The position numbers and the translations under genes are program-made. Source: G963668435 sp963668435 (GTDB lineage: Bacteria; Latescibacterota; Latescibacteria; Latescibacterales; Latescibacteraceae). Taken from it: DNA of 64,000 bases. Below, piece after piece: positions 8,888-17,996 of the stretch. Where the stretch lies: positions 1 through 64,000 of the forward strand of contig CAXXSC010000001.1 in the NCBI GenBank assembly GCA_963668435.2, given 5' to 3'. Within the stretch, counting starts at the first letter, position 1, and each line of letters starts with the position of its first letter. Under the pieces are notes generated by a model. The model did not search any database, was not told where the DNA came from, and worked only from the letters and a program-made list of their open reading frames with translations.

Positions 8888-9706
8888 ATGCGTAGTCTGG
8901 TTGTAACGTTGGCCCTGAGCCTGCTGCTAGCCTGCATGGGGTGCGGCAATAAGGCGAAAGTGGCCAAAGGCGATATGGAACGCTATCTCGCCTGGGTAGC
9001 GGAATATGAAAATACGGTGAAAGTACATCCCGGTGCGCTGTTCAGAAGCTGGTATGTTTCTGATACGGAGCTGAAGGACCATGTGCAGACATGGCTTCCG
9101 CTGGCGAAATCGGGCGATGCAAATGCGGCGTTCCTTGCGGGTGAAGCCTGTTACTGGGGCTGCGGCATCGAAAAAAACTATCCCGATGCGTTCTCGTTGT
9201 TCTCCATGGCGGCCGAGAAGGGGCATGCGCCAGCACAGTATATGGCGGCAACCATGCTCGATGGCGGTGAAGGTGTGAAAAAAGATCAGGCCGCGGCGGT
9301 GGAGCTTTACCGCAAATCAGCCGAACAGGGCTATGCTCCCGCGCAGTACGCGATGGGCACGGCGCTGTACTGGGGGCGCGGTATTGCCAAAGACCTCGCC
9401 GCGTCGGCCGAGTGGCTGACAAAAGCCGCCGAGGCAGGCCATGCCGATGCCGAAACACTCCTTGGCAGCCGTTATCTCTATGGCGAGGGAGTCGCGAAAG
9501 ATCTGGAGACCGCTTTTGCCTGGTTTATGAAAGCCGCTGAAAAAGGGCATTCCTGGGCAGAGTACCGCGTAGGTGTCGCATATCAGAAAGGCGAGGGAGT
9601 CGCCGAGAATATCGATGAGGCTGTCAAATGGTACAAGCTCTCGGCTCAGCAGCACGGCACAAGGGCACAGGACAGGCTTAAGGAACTCGGGGAGGTCTGG
9701 AAATGA
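8888..9706 (+). CDS. Sel1-repeat lipoprotein, second of a tandem pair
   Basis: The start at 8888 lies just after GGAGG. The signal LALSLLLACMGC gives a lipobox near residue 19. The 272-residue protein repeats the plan of its neighbour: linker with ERYLAWVAEYENTVKVHPGALFRSWY, then five Sel1 units. The middle repeats are almost identical to those of 8001-8825 even at DNA level (about 9278-9470 against 8398-8590), while the outer parts differ, which suggests recent duplication or gene conversion. The stop lies 47 bases before the PL11 lyase start, so the two may be co-transcribed. Confidence 0.8.
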   Translation: MRSLVVTLALSLLLACMGCGNKAKVAKGDMERYLAWVAEYENTVKVHPGALFRSWYVSDTELKDHVQTWLPLAKSGDANAAFLAGEACYWGCGIEKNYPDAFSLFSMAAEKGHAPAQYMAATMLDGGEGVKKDQAAAVELYRKSAEQGYAPAQYAMGTALYWGRGIAKDLAASAEWLTKAAEAGHADAETLLGSRYLYGEGVAKDLETAFAWFMKAAEKGHSWAEYRVGVAYQKGEGVAENIDEAVKWYKLSAQQHGTRAQDRLKELGEVWK

Positions 9707-9753
9707 CAATGACGACAAAACCCTCGCGCAGGCATGAAAATCGGAGATATATG

Positions 9754-11484
9754 ATGAAATATCTGAACTATCTGCTCCTTGCTGTAATGCTTTTTGCCGG
9801 GACCGAAACGATAGCGGCAATTCCGGCTGAATCGTTGGGACGGGCCCTTGCTGTTACCGAAATGACCAATGGCGGCGTTTACCTGAGCTGGCGGCTTTTT
9901 GACAGCGATCCGGCCGATATCGCGTTCGATGTATACCGCGTATCCGGCTCGAAAAGAACGAAACTGAACGAAAATCCGATAACGGCGACCACGGACCTTA
10001 GCGCCGCGGTCAGCGCGAAACGGGCGAGTTTTGAGCTCGTAGCGATATCCGGCGGGAAAACACTCGACACCTCAAACGCCCTTGCGACATGCAAGGCGGA
10101 GGGCAAAAACGCAGCTGTCCGCACCATCAAACTCGGTTCTGTCAGTGGCGAACGTGTTGGTTTCGGCGATCTCGATGGTGACGGAAATCTCGACTATGTT
10201 GTTAAGCAGCCAGGTGATTTCGGTATCGATCCCTACTACAAATCGTGGAAAAAGAGCAGGAATCCTTATTTCCTCGAAGCCTACAGTCATGACGGCACGG
10301 TCATGTGGCGTTACGAGATGGGCTGGTCCATCGAGACCGGAACATGGTACTCGCCTTACGCGATTTTTGATCTCGATGGCGACGGTTGTGCCGAGGTGGC
10401 GGTCAAGGCCAGCGACGGTGACTACCGCAACGAGGAAGGTCATGTCTGGACCGGCCCTGAGTACCTCGATATCCTCGATGGCAAAACGGGCAAGCGAATT
10501 GCCCGCACCGACTGGATTTCACGCGAGCCATGGGTCGATGCCATGGGTCCCGAGTGGGGATATGAGTATTCCTCACGGGAGCAGATCATGGTCGCTTGCC
10601 TCGACGGCGAAAAGCCCTCGGTGGTTATCCAGCGCGGCACCTACGATATCAATATCCTCTGGGCATTCGACTATGCGGACGGCGAGCTTGTCAAGCGCTG
10701 GAGCTGGGACAACCGCGGCGAAACAAAGGACTACTATGCTCAGAGCAGCCATACGATCAACCCCGCCGACGTTGATGGCGACGGCAAAGACGAGCTCATC
10801 ATCGGCAGTGTCTGTCTCGATGACAACGGCAATTCGCTCTGGTCAACCGGCCAGGAGCATCCCGATGCCAATTATGTCTCCGATTTCGATCCGGACCGTC
10901 CCGGCCTCGAGATTTATTACGGACTGGAAATGCGTCAGAACAAGAATGGCATGTGCCTTGCCGACGCCCGTACCGGCGAGATCATCTGGGGTATAGATGT
11001 GCCGACAAAACATGTGCACAGCTATGGTCTTGCAGGCGATATCGACGGCAGCAGGCGCGGTAGCGAGTTCTACGGCAGGGACCGTGAAACCCCCGGTGGT
11101 GCGTGGCTCAAAGACTGCAAGGGCAACGATATTTCCGAAGCGCCGTTCAGCGCCCAGATAGTGCATACCGTGTACTGGGATGACGATCCCCAGCGCGAGC
11201 TCATTCATGGCGGTATCACCAATCTCGGCGAGAAGGAGCCGATCGCGAAATACAAAGGCAGGGTTCTCGCGATTGCCGATATCTGCGGCGACTGGCGCGA
11301 GGAGATCATTACCACCAGTGAAGAGGACGGCAAACTCATGATCTACTCGACCACCATCCCGGCGAAAGACCGCCGCGCCCACCTCATGAGCGATCCAATC
11401 TACCGCCTGAACATGATCGGGTTCAGCAGCGGTTACTGGCATAATCCCATGCTCAGCTATGACATGGCAAGCCAGGGAGAATAA
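9754..11484 (+). CDS. Rhamnogalacturonan lyase, polysaccharide lyase family 11
   Basis: A Sec signal peptide (about residues 1-22) precedes a mature protein opening with LGRALAVTEMTNGGVYLSWRLFDSDPADIAFDVYR, the typical N-terminal beta domain of YesW/YesX-type lyases. An eight-bladed propeller follows with repeated calcium-binding loops DLDGDGNLDYV, DLDGDGCAEVAVKASDGD and DVDGDGKDELIIGS. Family members cleave the rhamnose-galacturonate backbone of pectin by beta-elimination. Length (576) is normal for PL11. Start 9754 sits 7 bases after GGAG; ATG at 9751 is an alternative. It implies use of pectic or RG-I-like polymers outside the cell. Confidence 0.92.
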   Translation: MKYLNYLLLAVMLFAGTETIAAIPAESLGRALAVTEMTNGGVYLSWRLFDSDPADIAFDVYRVSGSKRTKLNENPITATTDLSAAVSAKRASFELVAISGGKTLDTSNALATCKAEGKNAAVRTIKLGSVSGERVGFGDLDGDGNLDYVVKQPGDFGIDPYYKSWKKSRNPYFLEAYSHDGTVMWRYEMGWSIETGTWYSPYAIFDLDGDGCAEVAVKASDGDYRNEEGHVWTGPEYLDILDGKTGKRIARTDWISREPWVDAMGPEWGYEYSSREQIMVACLDGEKPSVVIQRGTYDINILWAFDYADGELVKRWSWDNRGETKDYYAQSSHTINPADVDGDGKDELIIGSVCLDDNGNSLWSTGQEHPDANYVSDFDPDRPGLEIYYGLEMRQNKNGMCLADARTGEIIWGIDVPTKHVHSYGLAGDIDGSRRGSEFYGRDRETPGGAWLKDCKGNDISEAPFSAQIVHTVYWDDDPQRELIHGGITNLGEKEPIAKYKGRVLAIADICGDWREEIITTSEEDGKLMIYSTTIPAKDRRAHLMSDPIYRLNMIGFSSGYWHNPMLSYDMASQGE

Positions 11485-11507
11485 AGAAAAGAGAAAATGA
11501 GGATATT

Positions 11508-11608
11508 TGCGGGGAGAACCATCATTCCATGGTCCTCCCCGCACCCCTCTCCGGGAAGGGCAGGCGGGCCCTTTTTTATCCGGCATCTGATGATGCCGGG
11601 TTTTTTTT
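11508..11608 (+). terminator. Hairpin cluster and repeat core ending in a terminator
   Basis: TGCGGGGAG/CTCCCCGCA (11508-11543) forms a hairpin with an inner ACCAT/ATGGT stem. A copy of the repeat core seen at 643-1002 follows from 11537. The last hairpin CCGGCAT/ATGCCGG (11580-11599) is followed by eight T, so here the repeat serves as the lyase terminator. Confidence 0.7.
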
Positions 11609-11782
11609 ATCCTGAAATAAATTCAGGTACTACAGGTACTATCTGTCAACACAGATGCCGAAACCAGTCCGGTATGACGGTCAAAACATTTCCTGTCATG
11701 TATTTCATTAGTCACGGATATATTTTCTTTCCCATCCTTACTTTTTCCCTTATTCCTTTATCTTTAAACTTTCATCTATCTT

Positions 11783-11814
11783 TTCTCTGTGAACTCTGTG
11801 GTCTTTGTGGCTGT
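11783..11814. repeat. 'ctctgtgaactctgtgg' dispersed repeat unit
   Basis: This tract matches the family of short CTCTGTG/CACAGAG spacer repeats also seen near 51770 and 52060. No gene is supported in 11609-11840. Confidence 0.5.
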
Positions 11815-11840
11815 TCTTTTCTTTTGCTGGTAAAAATATC

Positions 11841-11869
11841 TTGACATAATGTAAGAAATATGTTACATA
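11841..11869 (+). promoter_or_regulatory. Promoter with inverted-repeat operator for the DUF2178-like/HTH operon
   Basis: TTGACA (11841) and TACATA (11864) are 17 bp apart. The inverted repeat ATGTAA-N8-TTACAT (11849-11868) fills the spacer and covers most of the -10. This is a typical place for a repressor, and the XRE-type regulator encoded in the same operon is the obvious candidate. Confidence 0.65.
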
Positions 11870-11954
11870 TTGTCTAAAGGATGTGACATTGTCGCTCGGT
11901 AATGCTTTCAAAATTGATAGTTGGCATACATGCCGGGAATAAAGGAGCGCTGCC

Positions 11955-12857
11955 ATGAACAGGCATGAAAAGATCGCGTGGTTCAATCTTGCTGTGATAT
12001 CAGTCTCGATTCTGCTGTTTATTGTCTTTTTTTTCCTCGCAAGGGAGAGTTTTCCTGTTGGGCAAAGCCTGAAAATATCGTTCTCGGCTTTCGCTGTCTG
12101 CGGCCTCCTCGGGCTCAGCCAGACATTGTTCAGGAAAGAGGACGGCGCCGTTTCGGGGGCACGCATGTTCGATCCCGATCTCGACGAGCGCGACATACGG
12201 ATTTATCAGCGTGCGGCACTGCACGCGTTCGCTGTATTCTGGGTCGTTTTCGTTTTCCTCGCCGAGGGTGTATGGATATATTTCCGCTTTTTCAAGAAGG
12301 TCGGAGGAACGGTTATCGTGCCATTCGATCTGGATTTTCTGCCGCTGATGATCTTTCCGTTTTTCGTTTTGCTGGTGCTGGTCTATACGATTTCGGTCAT
12401 TATTCAGCACCGAAGAGGTGTTTGGGGTGACGAGAGTCTTCAGGGCGGGTTCGTTCCCAACCGGAGAGCGTATTATTACTCATTGTTTTTCATGCTGATT
12501 TTTCTGCTTGTGGGTGCGTTTTCTATCATGAAAGGGCAGTTCCTTTTCGGCCTGGAGTTTATTACAATAACCACGGGCTCAACGTCGATGACACTCCGTG
12601 AGCTCAGGCGGAAACAGGGCTTTTCCGGCGACGAGAAAGAACTTCTGGGCTATGCCCGCTCGAGCCGTATTTTCAACGCTCTGTTTACTGTGCTGTATGT
12701 CCTGCTGACAGTTGTGCTCATTGGGAGTTTTGTCACTGACAATGTCTTGCGCTGGCCATCGTTTCTGATATTCCTGTTCATCGGTCTTATTTTTTATCTG
12801 ACTGTGATCGCGGACATGAAACTCTATATCCGGGAGCACCGTCATGAACAAGGCTGA
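11955..12857 (+). CDS. Multi-pass membrane protein, DUF2178-like
   Basis: The start follows AAAGGAG with 8-base spacing. The 300-residue product has about eight hydrophobic helices (for example 9-29, 38-58, 88-110, 124-150, 172-192, 240-262, 268-288) with basic or acidic loops, including FDPDLDERDIRIYQRAA and RELRRKQGFSGDEKE. Paired membrane protein plus YozG-like HTH operons are widespread and often carry DUF2178-type proteins; the family call rests on this context. The 3' end overlaps the HTH gene by 14 bp, so translation is probably coupled. Function is unknown. Confidence 0.6.
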   Translation: MNRHEKIAWFNLAVISVSILLFIVFFFLARESFPVGQSLKISFSAFAVCGLLGLSQTLFRKEDGAVSGARMFDPDLDERDIRIYQRAALHAFAVFWVVFVFLAEGVWIYFRFFKKVGGTVIVPFDLDFLPLMIFPFFVLLVLVYTISVIIQHRRGVWGDESLQGGFVPNRRAYYYSLFFMLIFLLVGAFSIMKGQFLFGLEFITITTGSTSMTLRELRRKQGFSGDEKELLGYARSSRIFNALFTVLYVLLTVVLIGSFVTDNVLRWPSFLIFLFIGLIFYLTVIADMKLYIREHRHEQG

Positions 12858-13056
12858 GATCAGCAACTGCATCCGCCGCTACCGTTTCGAGCACGGCGAA
12901 ATGACCCAGGAAGAGCTTGCGGGACGTGTCGGTGTTTCCCGTCAGACCATCATCGCCCTCGAGGCGGGAAAGTATGTGCCTTCACTTGGGCTGGCATTCA
13001 GGATCGCCCGCGTATTCGGCGCGAATCTCGAGGACGTGTTCGAGTATGTCGGGTAA
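12844..13056 (+). CDS. XRE-family transcriptional regulator (YozG-like)
   Basis: This 70-residue protein is almost entirely a Cro/CI helix-turn-helix: MTQEELAGRVGVSRQTIIALEAGKYVPSLGLAFRIARVFGANLEDVF. The motif is canonical for the short YozG-type regulators found beside membrane proteins. It overlaps the preceding gene, and the operator at 11849-11868 suggests autoregulation. Confidence 0.9.
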   Translation: MNKAEISNCIRRYRFEHGEMTQEELAGRVGVSRQTIIALEAGKYVPSLGLAFRIARVFGANLEDVFEYVG

Positions 13057-13094
13057 AGCGTCTGTTCGAATGTTGAATTCATTGCGGAAATGAT

Positions 13095-13232
13095 ATGAAA
13101 ACAGCCTTTTTTATCGTCCAACTGATCTTTCTGGGAGCGGGAGTGGTGTCAGCGGTTTTTGCCGGGAGCGTGCTGCCGATTATAGCAGCTCTCATACAGG
13201 TGATCCTGTCCTGTGCGGCCGCACTATATTAG
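13095..13232 (+). CDS. Small hydrophobic peptide, possible third gene of the HTH operon
   Basis: A 45-residue frame begins 38 bases after the HTH gene. It is nearly all hydrophobic, with two possible helices (MKTAFFIVQLIFLGAGVVSA and a C-terminal one ending QVILSCAAALY). The ribosome site (GCGGAA) is weak. Context and composition favour a small membrane protein, but homology was not recognised. Confidence 0.35.
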   Translation: MKTAFFIVQLIFLGAGVVSAVFAGSVLPIIAALIQVILSCAAALY

Positions 13233-13471
13233 TGTTATTTCAGTGTTTACGCCCTATATGCTGTACGTATTTTCCCCTGTCCAAATCCCCATTGCCCCAT
13301 ATCTTCTTTATTGTTATATTACTAATCTGCCTAACTGTGCCGTAACAGGCGCGGTTTGGCTGGTCTTTTCGCAGTAAAAGAGGTGTTTTTCGTTGCTGTT
13401 TTCAGTGTTCTGATTTTCAGCGGTGGCCTCTTTCGTATTGAAACCCGAATCATGGAATAAAAGCAGATATT

Positions 13472-16078
13472 ATGACTGATAGTGTTTCTCTCAAGAATAG
13501 AATCAAACCCCTTCTCGCCCGTGTGAAACGTCCGGCACGTTATACCGGTGGAGAACTTCACATGGCAAAGAAGGACCCGGCGGCGCAGAATGTCAGTGTC
13601 TGCCTCGCCTTCCCGGATATCTACGACATCGGGCAGTCCTACATTGGTTTCCACATTCTTTATCATATCCTCAACAAGCGGCCCGCGACGCTCTGTGAGC
13701 GGACTTTCCAGCCCTGGACGGATATGGAGGCTGCCATGCGTGATGAAAAGGTCCCGCTTTGGTCGCTGGAGAATTTCCTTCCGGTTTCCGCGTTCGATGT
13801 TGTCGGTTTCACGCTTCAATATGAGCTTCATTACACCACCGTGCTGAACATGCTCGATCTCGCCGGTATTCCGCTCCACAGCGAAGAGCGCGGCGAGGAT
13901 GATCCGCTGGTCATCAGCGGCGGCACCTGCGTGGTGAATCCCGAGCCGATGGCGCGCTATTTCGACGCGATCCTGCTTGGTGACGGCGAGGAGGCGTTTT
14001 CCGAGATCCTCGATGTTGTCGAGCAGTCGAAAAAAGAGGGGCTCGACCGTCTGGAGACCCTGCGCCGTCTTGCCGGAGTGGAAAGTGTTTATGTGCCCTC
14101 GTTCTATCGTGCCGAGTACGATGAAAACGGCACGTTCACCAAAATCGAGGTCATCGATGACGCCGCACCGGCCACACTGAAATCCCGTGTTGTCGAGCAG
14201 ATGAAAGCCGAGTTCTATCCGGAAAAACCGCTCGTGCCGGTGACCGACGTTGTCCACGACCGTCTGGCCGTGGAGATCATGCGCGGCTGTACCCGCGGCT
14301 GCCGTTTCTGTTCGGCCGGTATGAGCTACCGTCCGCGACGGACACGTCCGCCGGAGGATATCGTACAGCAGATCACCCGCGGTATCAAGACGACCGGTTG
14401 GGACGAGGTCAGTCTCGTGAGCCTTTCGACCACGGATTATCCCGGCATTGACCGCGTGGTTCGCGAGGTCGGGCGCAAACTTGAAGGCAAGGCTGTTTCC
14501 ATCTCGCTGTCGAGCCTGAGGGCGGATAATTTTTCGCTCAAGATGGCGGAGGCGACAGCGGGCGGCAGGAAAACGAGCCTGACTTTCGCGCCCGAGGCAG
14601 GAACACAGCGACTCAGGGATGTCATCAACAAGAATCTCACCGAGGAGCAGCTGATAGAGACGGTCACGTCAGCGCTCGAGCAGGGATTCGGCAATATCAA
14701 GCTGTATTTCATGATCGGTCTTCCCACCGAAACGGATGAGGATGTGCTGGCGATCGCCGAACTTCTCAACAAAGTCGGCGGCATTGTCAAACGGAACAAG
14801 GGACGCAATCTCAATGTGACTATCTCGCCGTTCAGCCCCAAACCGGCGACACCGTTCCAGTGGGAGAACCAGGCCTCGGCAGAGGCTTTCGAGGAAAAGA
14901 TGCGCCTTATCCGCCACAATCTCCGTTCACGTGCCGTGCATCTCAGGCAAGGGAACCCGATGCTGTCCCTTCTCGAAGGAGCGATCGCGCGCGGCGGCCG
15001 GGAAATGGGCGATATCATTTTCGAGGCATGGAAACGCGGCAGCAGGCTCGACGGCTGGAGCGAGTTGTATGACGGCGAGACCTGGAGCGATGTGTTTTCC
15101 GCGGCCGGGATCGATCTTGCTGCAGGTGGGGGCGGAATGGAAGTCGGCACGGCGCTTCCCTGGTCGCATCTTTCTTTCGGTGTCGAAACTCCTTATCTTA
15201 TCGCTGAACGGGAGCGGGCTTACCAGGGCGACACCATACCCGACTGCCGTGAAAGATGCCACAACTGCGGGCCTTACGCGGCATTCTGCAAGGCGTTCAG
15301 AGAGGAAGAGGCCTCGCGCGCTGGTGTCCAGGGTGAGCAAAACCGCGACACTGCAAGCGCCGCTAAATTCGGCAGGAAGAGAAAACCGGCTGTGACCCGT
15401 TCGGAGCCGCTGGACATTCTCGGGACACGATTGAGGGTCAAGTACACGAAAGAAGAAGCGGTCCGCTATTCCAGCCATCTGGACATGATACGGATTTTTG
15501 ACAGGACACTGAGGCGCGGCGGCATTCCGGTGGCCTATTCGCAGGGATTCCATCCTCATCCCAAAATTTCATTCGGTTATCCGCTGCCGCTTGGCTATAA
15601 AAGCGGGGCCGAATATGTAGACATCTCGCTCAGTACGCCGTTCCCGTCGTTCGAGAAGGCGTTTCGTGAGGGGCTGCCTGATGGTGTCGGACTTGTCGAT
15701 ATCAGGTCGATACCGGATAAGACACAATCTTTGACAAAACTGGTGACGCTTGCCGAGTACCATGTTGCCTGCGAGGTCGATGACCCGCTGGAGGCACGTA
15801 TCGGCGAGACGCTTGCCAAAGAACACATAGAAATGGTCAGAATGACCAAAAAAGGAGAAAAAACAGTCGATGTCCGTTGCGGAATAGAATCTGTTTCAGT
15901 GACTGATAACCGCGACGGCTTGACTTTACTGCTCCATCTCGATCAGGAACGGTCGGTGAAACCCTCGGAGGTGCTCTCTGTGTTGTTTGACGACCCGACC
16001 GCACTGGATGTCACGAGGATCGAGCAGTATGCGGTGACAGATGCAGGAATGCAGTCGCCGATGGAGATTCTCTGGTAA
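13472..16078 (+). CDS. Radical SAM protein fused to a DUF2344 domain (TIGR03960-TIGR03936)
   Basis: Residues 10-240 form a B12-binding-like domain (FPDIYDIGQSYIGFHILYHIL). The radical SAM motif is C273-x3-C277-x2-C280 (CTRGCRFC), followed by the TIM-barrel blocks SLSSLRADN, TFAPEAGTQRLRDVINKN and LYFMIGLPTETDED. A further Cys-rich segment (CRERCHNCGPYAAFC, near 590) may bind metal. From about residue 645 the DUF2344 domain begins (RLRVKYTKEEAVRYSSHLDMIRIFDRTLRR). The two halves are separate genes in many genomes. They usually lie beside RNase E/G, as here, and may act in ribosome or RNA maturation. The upstream residues are needed by the family, so start 13472 is kept despite a weak ribosome site. 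Confidence 0.88.
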   Translation: MTDSVSLKNRIKPLLARVKRPARYTGGELHMAKKDPAAQNVSVCLAFPDIYDIGQSYIGFHILYHILNKRPATLCERTFQPWTDMEAAMRDEKVPLWSLENFLPVSAFDVVGFTLQYELHYTTVLNMLDLAGIPLHSEERGEDDPLVISGGTCVVNPEPMARYFDAILLGDGEEAFSEILDVVEQSKKEGLDRLETLRRLAGVESVYVPSFYRAEYDENGTFTKIEVIDDAAPATLKSRVVEQMKAEFYPEKPLVPVTDVVHDRLAVEIMRGCTRGCRFCSAGMSYRPRRTRPPEDIVQQITRGIKTTGWDEVSLVSLSTTDYPGIDRVVREVGRKLEGKAVSISLSSLRADNFSLKMAEATAGGRKTSLTFAPEAGTQRLRDVINKNLTEEQLIETVTSALEQGFGNIKLYFMIGLPTETDEDVLAIAELLNKVGGIVKRNKGRNLNVTISPFSPKPATPFQWENQASAEAFEEKMRLIRHNLRSRAVHLRQGNPMLSLLEGAIARGGREMGDIIFEAWKRGSRLDGWSELYDGETWSDVFSAAGIDLAAGGGGMEVGTALPWSHLSFGVETPYLIAERERAYQGDTIPDCRERCHNCGPYAAFCKAFREEEASRAGVQGEQNRDTASAAKFGRKRKPAVTRSEPLDILGTRLRVKYTKEEAVRYSSHLDMIRIFDRTLRRGGIPVAYSQGFHPHPKISFGYPLPLGYKSGAEYVDISLSTPFPSFEKAFREGLPDGVGLVDIRSIPDKTQSLTKLVTLAEYHVACEVDDPLEARIGETLAKEHIEMVRMTKKGEKTVDVRCGIESVSVTDNRDGLTLLLHLDQERSVKPSEVLSVLFDDPTALDVTRIEQYAVTDAGMQSPMEILW

Positions 16079-16178
16079 ACTTTTATCCCGCAGAGACGGT
16101 AATAGAAGCGGCATTTTTCATATAGAGAAACGCCGTCTCAAGAGAATATTTGCGGGGAGCTAACGCAAGGAGTTAGAT

Positions 16179-17882
16179 GTGAAAAGTGAAATCATCATTA
16201 ACGCTTCAACGCACGAAACGCGGATTGCGATCCTCGAGGACGACCGTCTGGTCGAAATCTGGGTCGAGCGTCCGGATAACGAGCGGATGGTCGGCGATAT
16301 TTACCTTGGCAAGGTAAAGGCTGTCATTCCCGGTATTCAGGCGGCATTTGTCGATATCGGCATGGAAAAGAGTGCGTTTCTTCATGTTTCCGACATTGGC
16401 GAAGCAGCATTGGATTTTGCTGCGCAGTATGATGATGACGATGAGGACGACGAAGATGAAGAGCCCATGAAGGAAAAACAGCCGCGCTCTAAAGGCAGGG
16501 GCCGCAGGCATGACAAGAAACAACCTCCCATCGAGGATCTGATCAAGAAAGACCAGGAGCTTCTGGTGGAGGTCACAAAGGAGCCCATTTCCACCAAGGG
16601 TGCCCGCCTGACCTCGCAGGTCACCCTGCCCGGACGTTTCCTCGTGTTCATGCCCGGTGTCAACAAGGTGGGTGTTTCCCGTAAAATCTCCTCATGGAGT
16701 GAGCGGAAACGCCTTCGTCAGCTCGCGAGAAAATACAAGCCCAAGGGCCACGGCGTTATCATCCGTACGGTCGCCGAGGGCAAGGATGACGATACGATAG
16801 CCAATGAGATCAAGGATCTTGCCGCAACCTATGAAGAGCTGATGAAAAAAGCCGAGCCCGCCAAGCCGCCTGTGCTTCTGCACAAGGCCATGGGCATGAC
16901 CTCCGGCATCATTCGTGACCTTCTGAGCGAGGATGTCGAGCAGGTGGTGGTTGATTCCGAAGAGCATTACCACGATATCCGCCGCTACCTCGAAAGCACC
17001 TCGCCGAACCTCATGAACAAGCTGGTGCAGTTCAAGGGTAAAGAACCGATTTTCGACCATTATAACCTCGAGCGCGAGATCGACAGCATTTTCAGCAGGA
17101 AAGTCTGGCTGAAATCCGGTGCATTCCTCGTCATGGACCACACCGAGGCGCTGACCGTGATCGATGTCAACAGCGGGCGCAATATCGGCAAGTCCAACCA
17201 AGAGGAGACGATCCTTAATATCAACCTCGAATCGGCCCGTGAGATCGCCCGTCAGCTAAGGATCAGGGATATCGGTGGCATCATCGTGATCGATTTCATC
17301 GACATGATGAAAAAAGAGAACCGCCGGAAGGTTGAGGATGTTTTCGCCGCGGCGCTCAAGAACGACCGCTCGAAAATCTCGATCTCGCAGATCAGCGAGT
17401 TCGGCCTCATGGAAATGACGCGCCAGCGAGTGCGACCCAGCCTTATTTTCACCTTTGCCGAGACCTGTCCCACCTGCGACGGCATCGGCATGGTGCAGGG
17501 CCGTGACACGACAGTCACCAAGCTCGAGCGCTGGCTGGCCCGTGCCGAGGCGTTTGGCAGCGAGAAGAACTATACCGTGTTTGTCCATCCCGCGCTGTTC
17601 GAATACCTGATCGAGAACAGCAATGAGCGACTGACTCTGCTTCGCTCATGCACGTCGATCGCTATCGATATTGTCGCTGACTCGAAAATCGGCGTCGACG
17701 AGTTCCATGTTTTCAGCAGTGGACTTGGCAGCGATGTCACCAGTGAGTTTGTCGCCGGTAAGAAACAGGGTGGCCAGAAACAGGGTGGCCAGAAAGCCAG
17801 TGCGGCCCGTGACACTATTGTCGGTGCAGGCAACGGCAGTGATCTTCGTTTCGGAAGGAAGAAAAAACCGAAACGCCGTTAG
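16179..17882 (+). CDS. rng: Ribonuclease E/G family endoribonuclease
   Basis: GTG start with AAGGAG upstream. The N-terminus (INASTHETRIAILEDDRLVEIWVERP) leads into an S1 domain, interrupted at about 86-118 by an acidic then basic low-complexity insertion. The RNase domain has the metal-binding aspartates near residue 329 (VIDVNSGR) and 372 (VIDFIDMMK), and the zinc-link CPTC near 430. The protein cleaves single-stranded RNA 5' to AU-rich sites and matures 16S rRNA. Length (567) fits RNase G plus the insertion; the long RNase E scaffold is absent, though the tail is basic and Gly/Gln-rich. It follows the radical SAM-DUF2344 gene, a conserved pairing. Confidence 0.92.
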   Translation: MKSEIIINASTHETRIAILEDDRLVEIWVERPDNERMVGDIYLGKVKAVIPGIQAAFVDIGMEKSAFLHVSDIGEAALDFAAQYDDDDEDDEDEEPMKEKQPRSKGRGRRHDKKQPPIEDLIKKDQELLVEVTKEPISTKGARLTSQVTLPGRFLVFMPGVNKVGVSRKISSWSERKRLRQLARKYKPKGHGVIIRTVAEGKDDDTIANEIKDLAATYEELMKKAEPAKPPVLLHKAMGMTSGIIRDLLSEDVEQVVVDSEEHYHDIRRYLESTSPNLMNKLVQFKGKEPIFDHYNLEREIDSIFSRKVWLKSGAFLVMDHTEALTVIDVNSGRNIGKSNQEETILNINLESAREIARQLRIRDIGGIIVIDFIDMMKKENRRKVEDVFAAALKNDRSKISISQISEFGLMEMTRQRVRPSLIFTFAETCPTCDGIGMVQGRDTTVTKLERWLARAEAFGSEKNYTVFVHPALFEYLIENSNERLTLLRSCTSIAIDIVADSKIGVDEFHVFSSGLGSDVTSEFVAGKKQGGQKQGGQKASAARDTIVGAGNGSDLRFGRKKKPKRR

Positions 17883-17940
17883 TGAGAGAACAGAAGACGT
17901 CCGGTTATCTCAACGGGCAATGTCGTCATATACAGATACA

Positions 17941-17977
17941 GAAAGCCCCTGCCGATACAAGCAGGGGCTTTCTATTT
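17941..17977. terminator. Bidirectional terminator between rng and nrdG
   Basis: GAAAGCCCCTGC and GCAGGGGCTTTC make a perfect 12-bp stem with an 8-base loop. T runs follow on the plus strand, and the A/T-rich flank also serves the convergent nrdG transcript. Confidence 0.85.
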
Positions 17978-17996
17978 TCAGGATGCGTTTCTCTAT

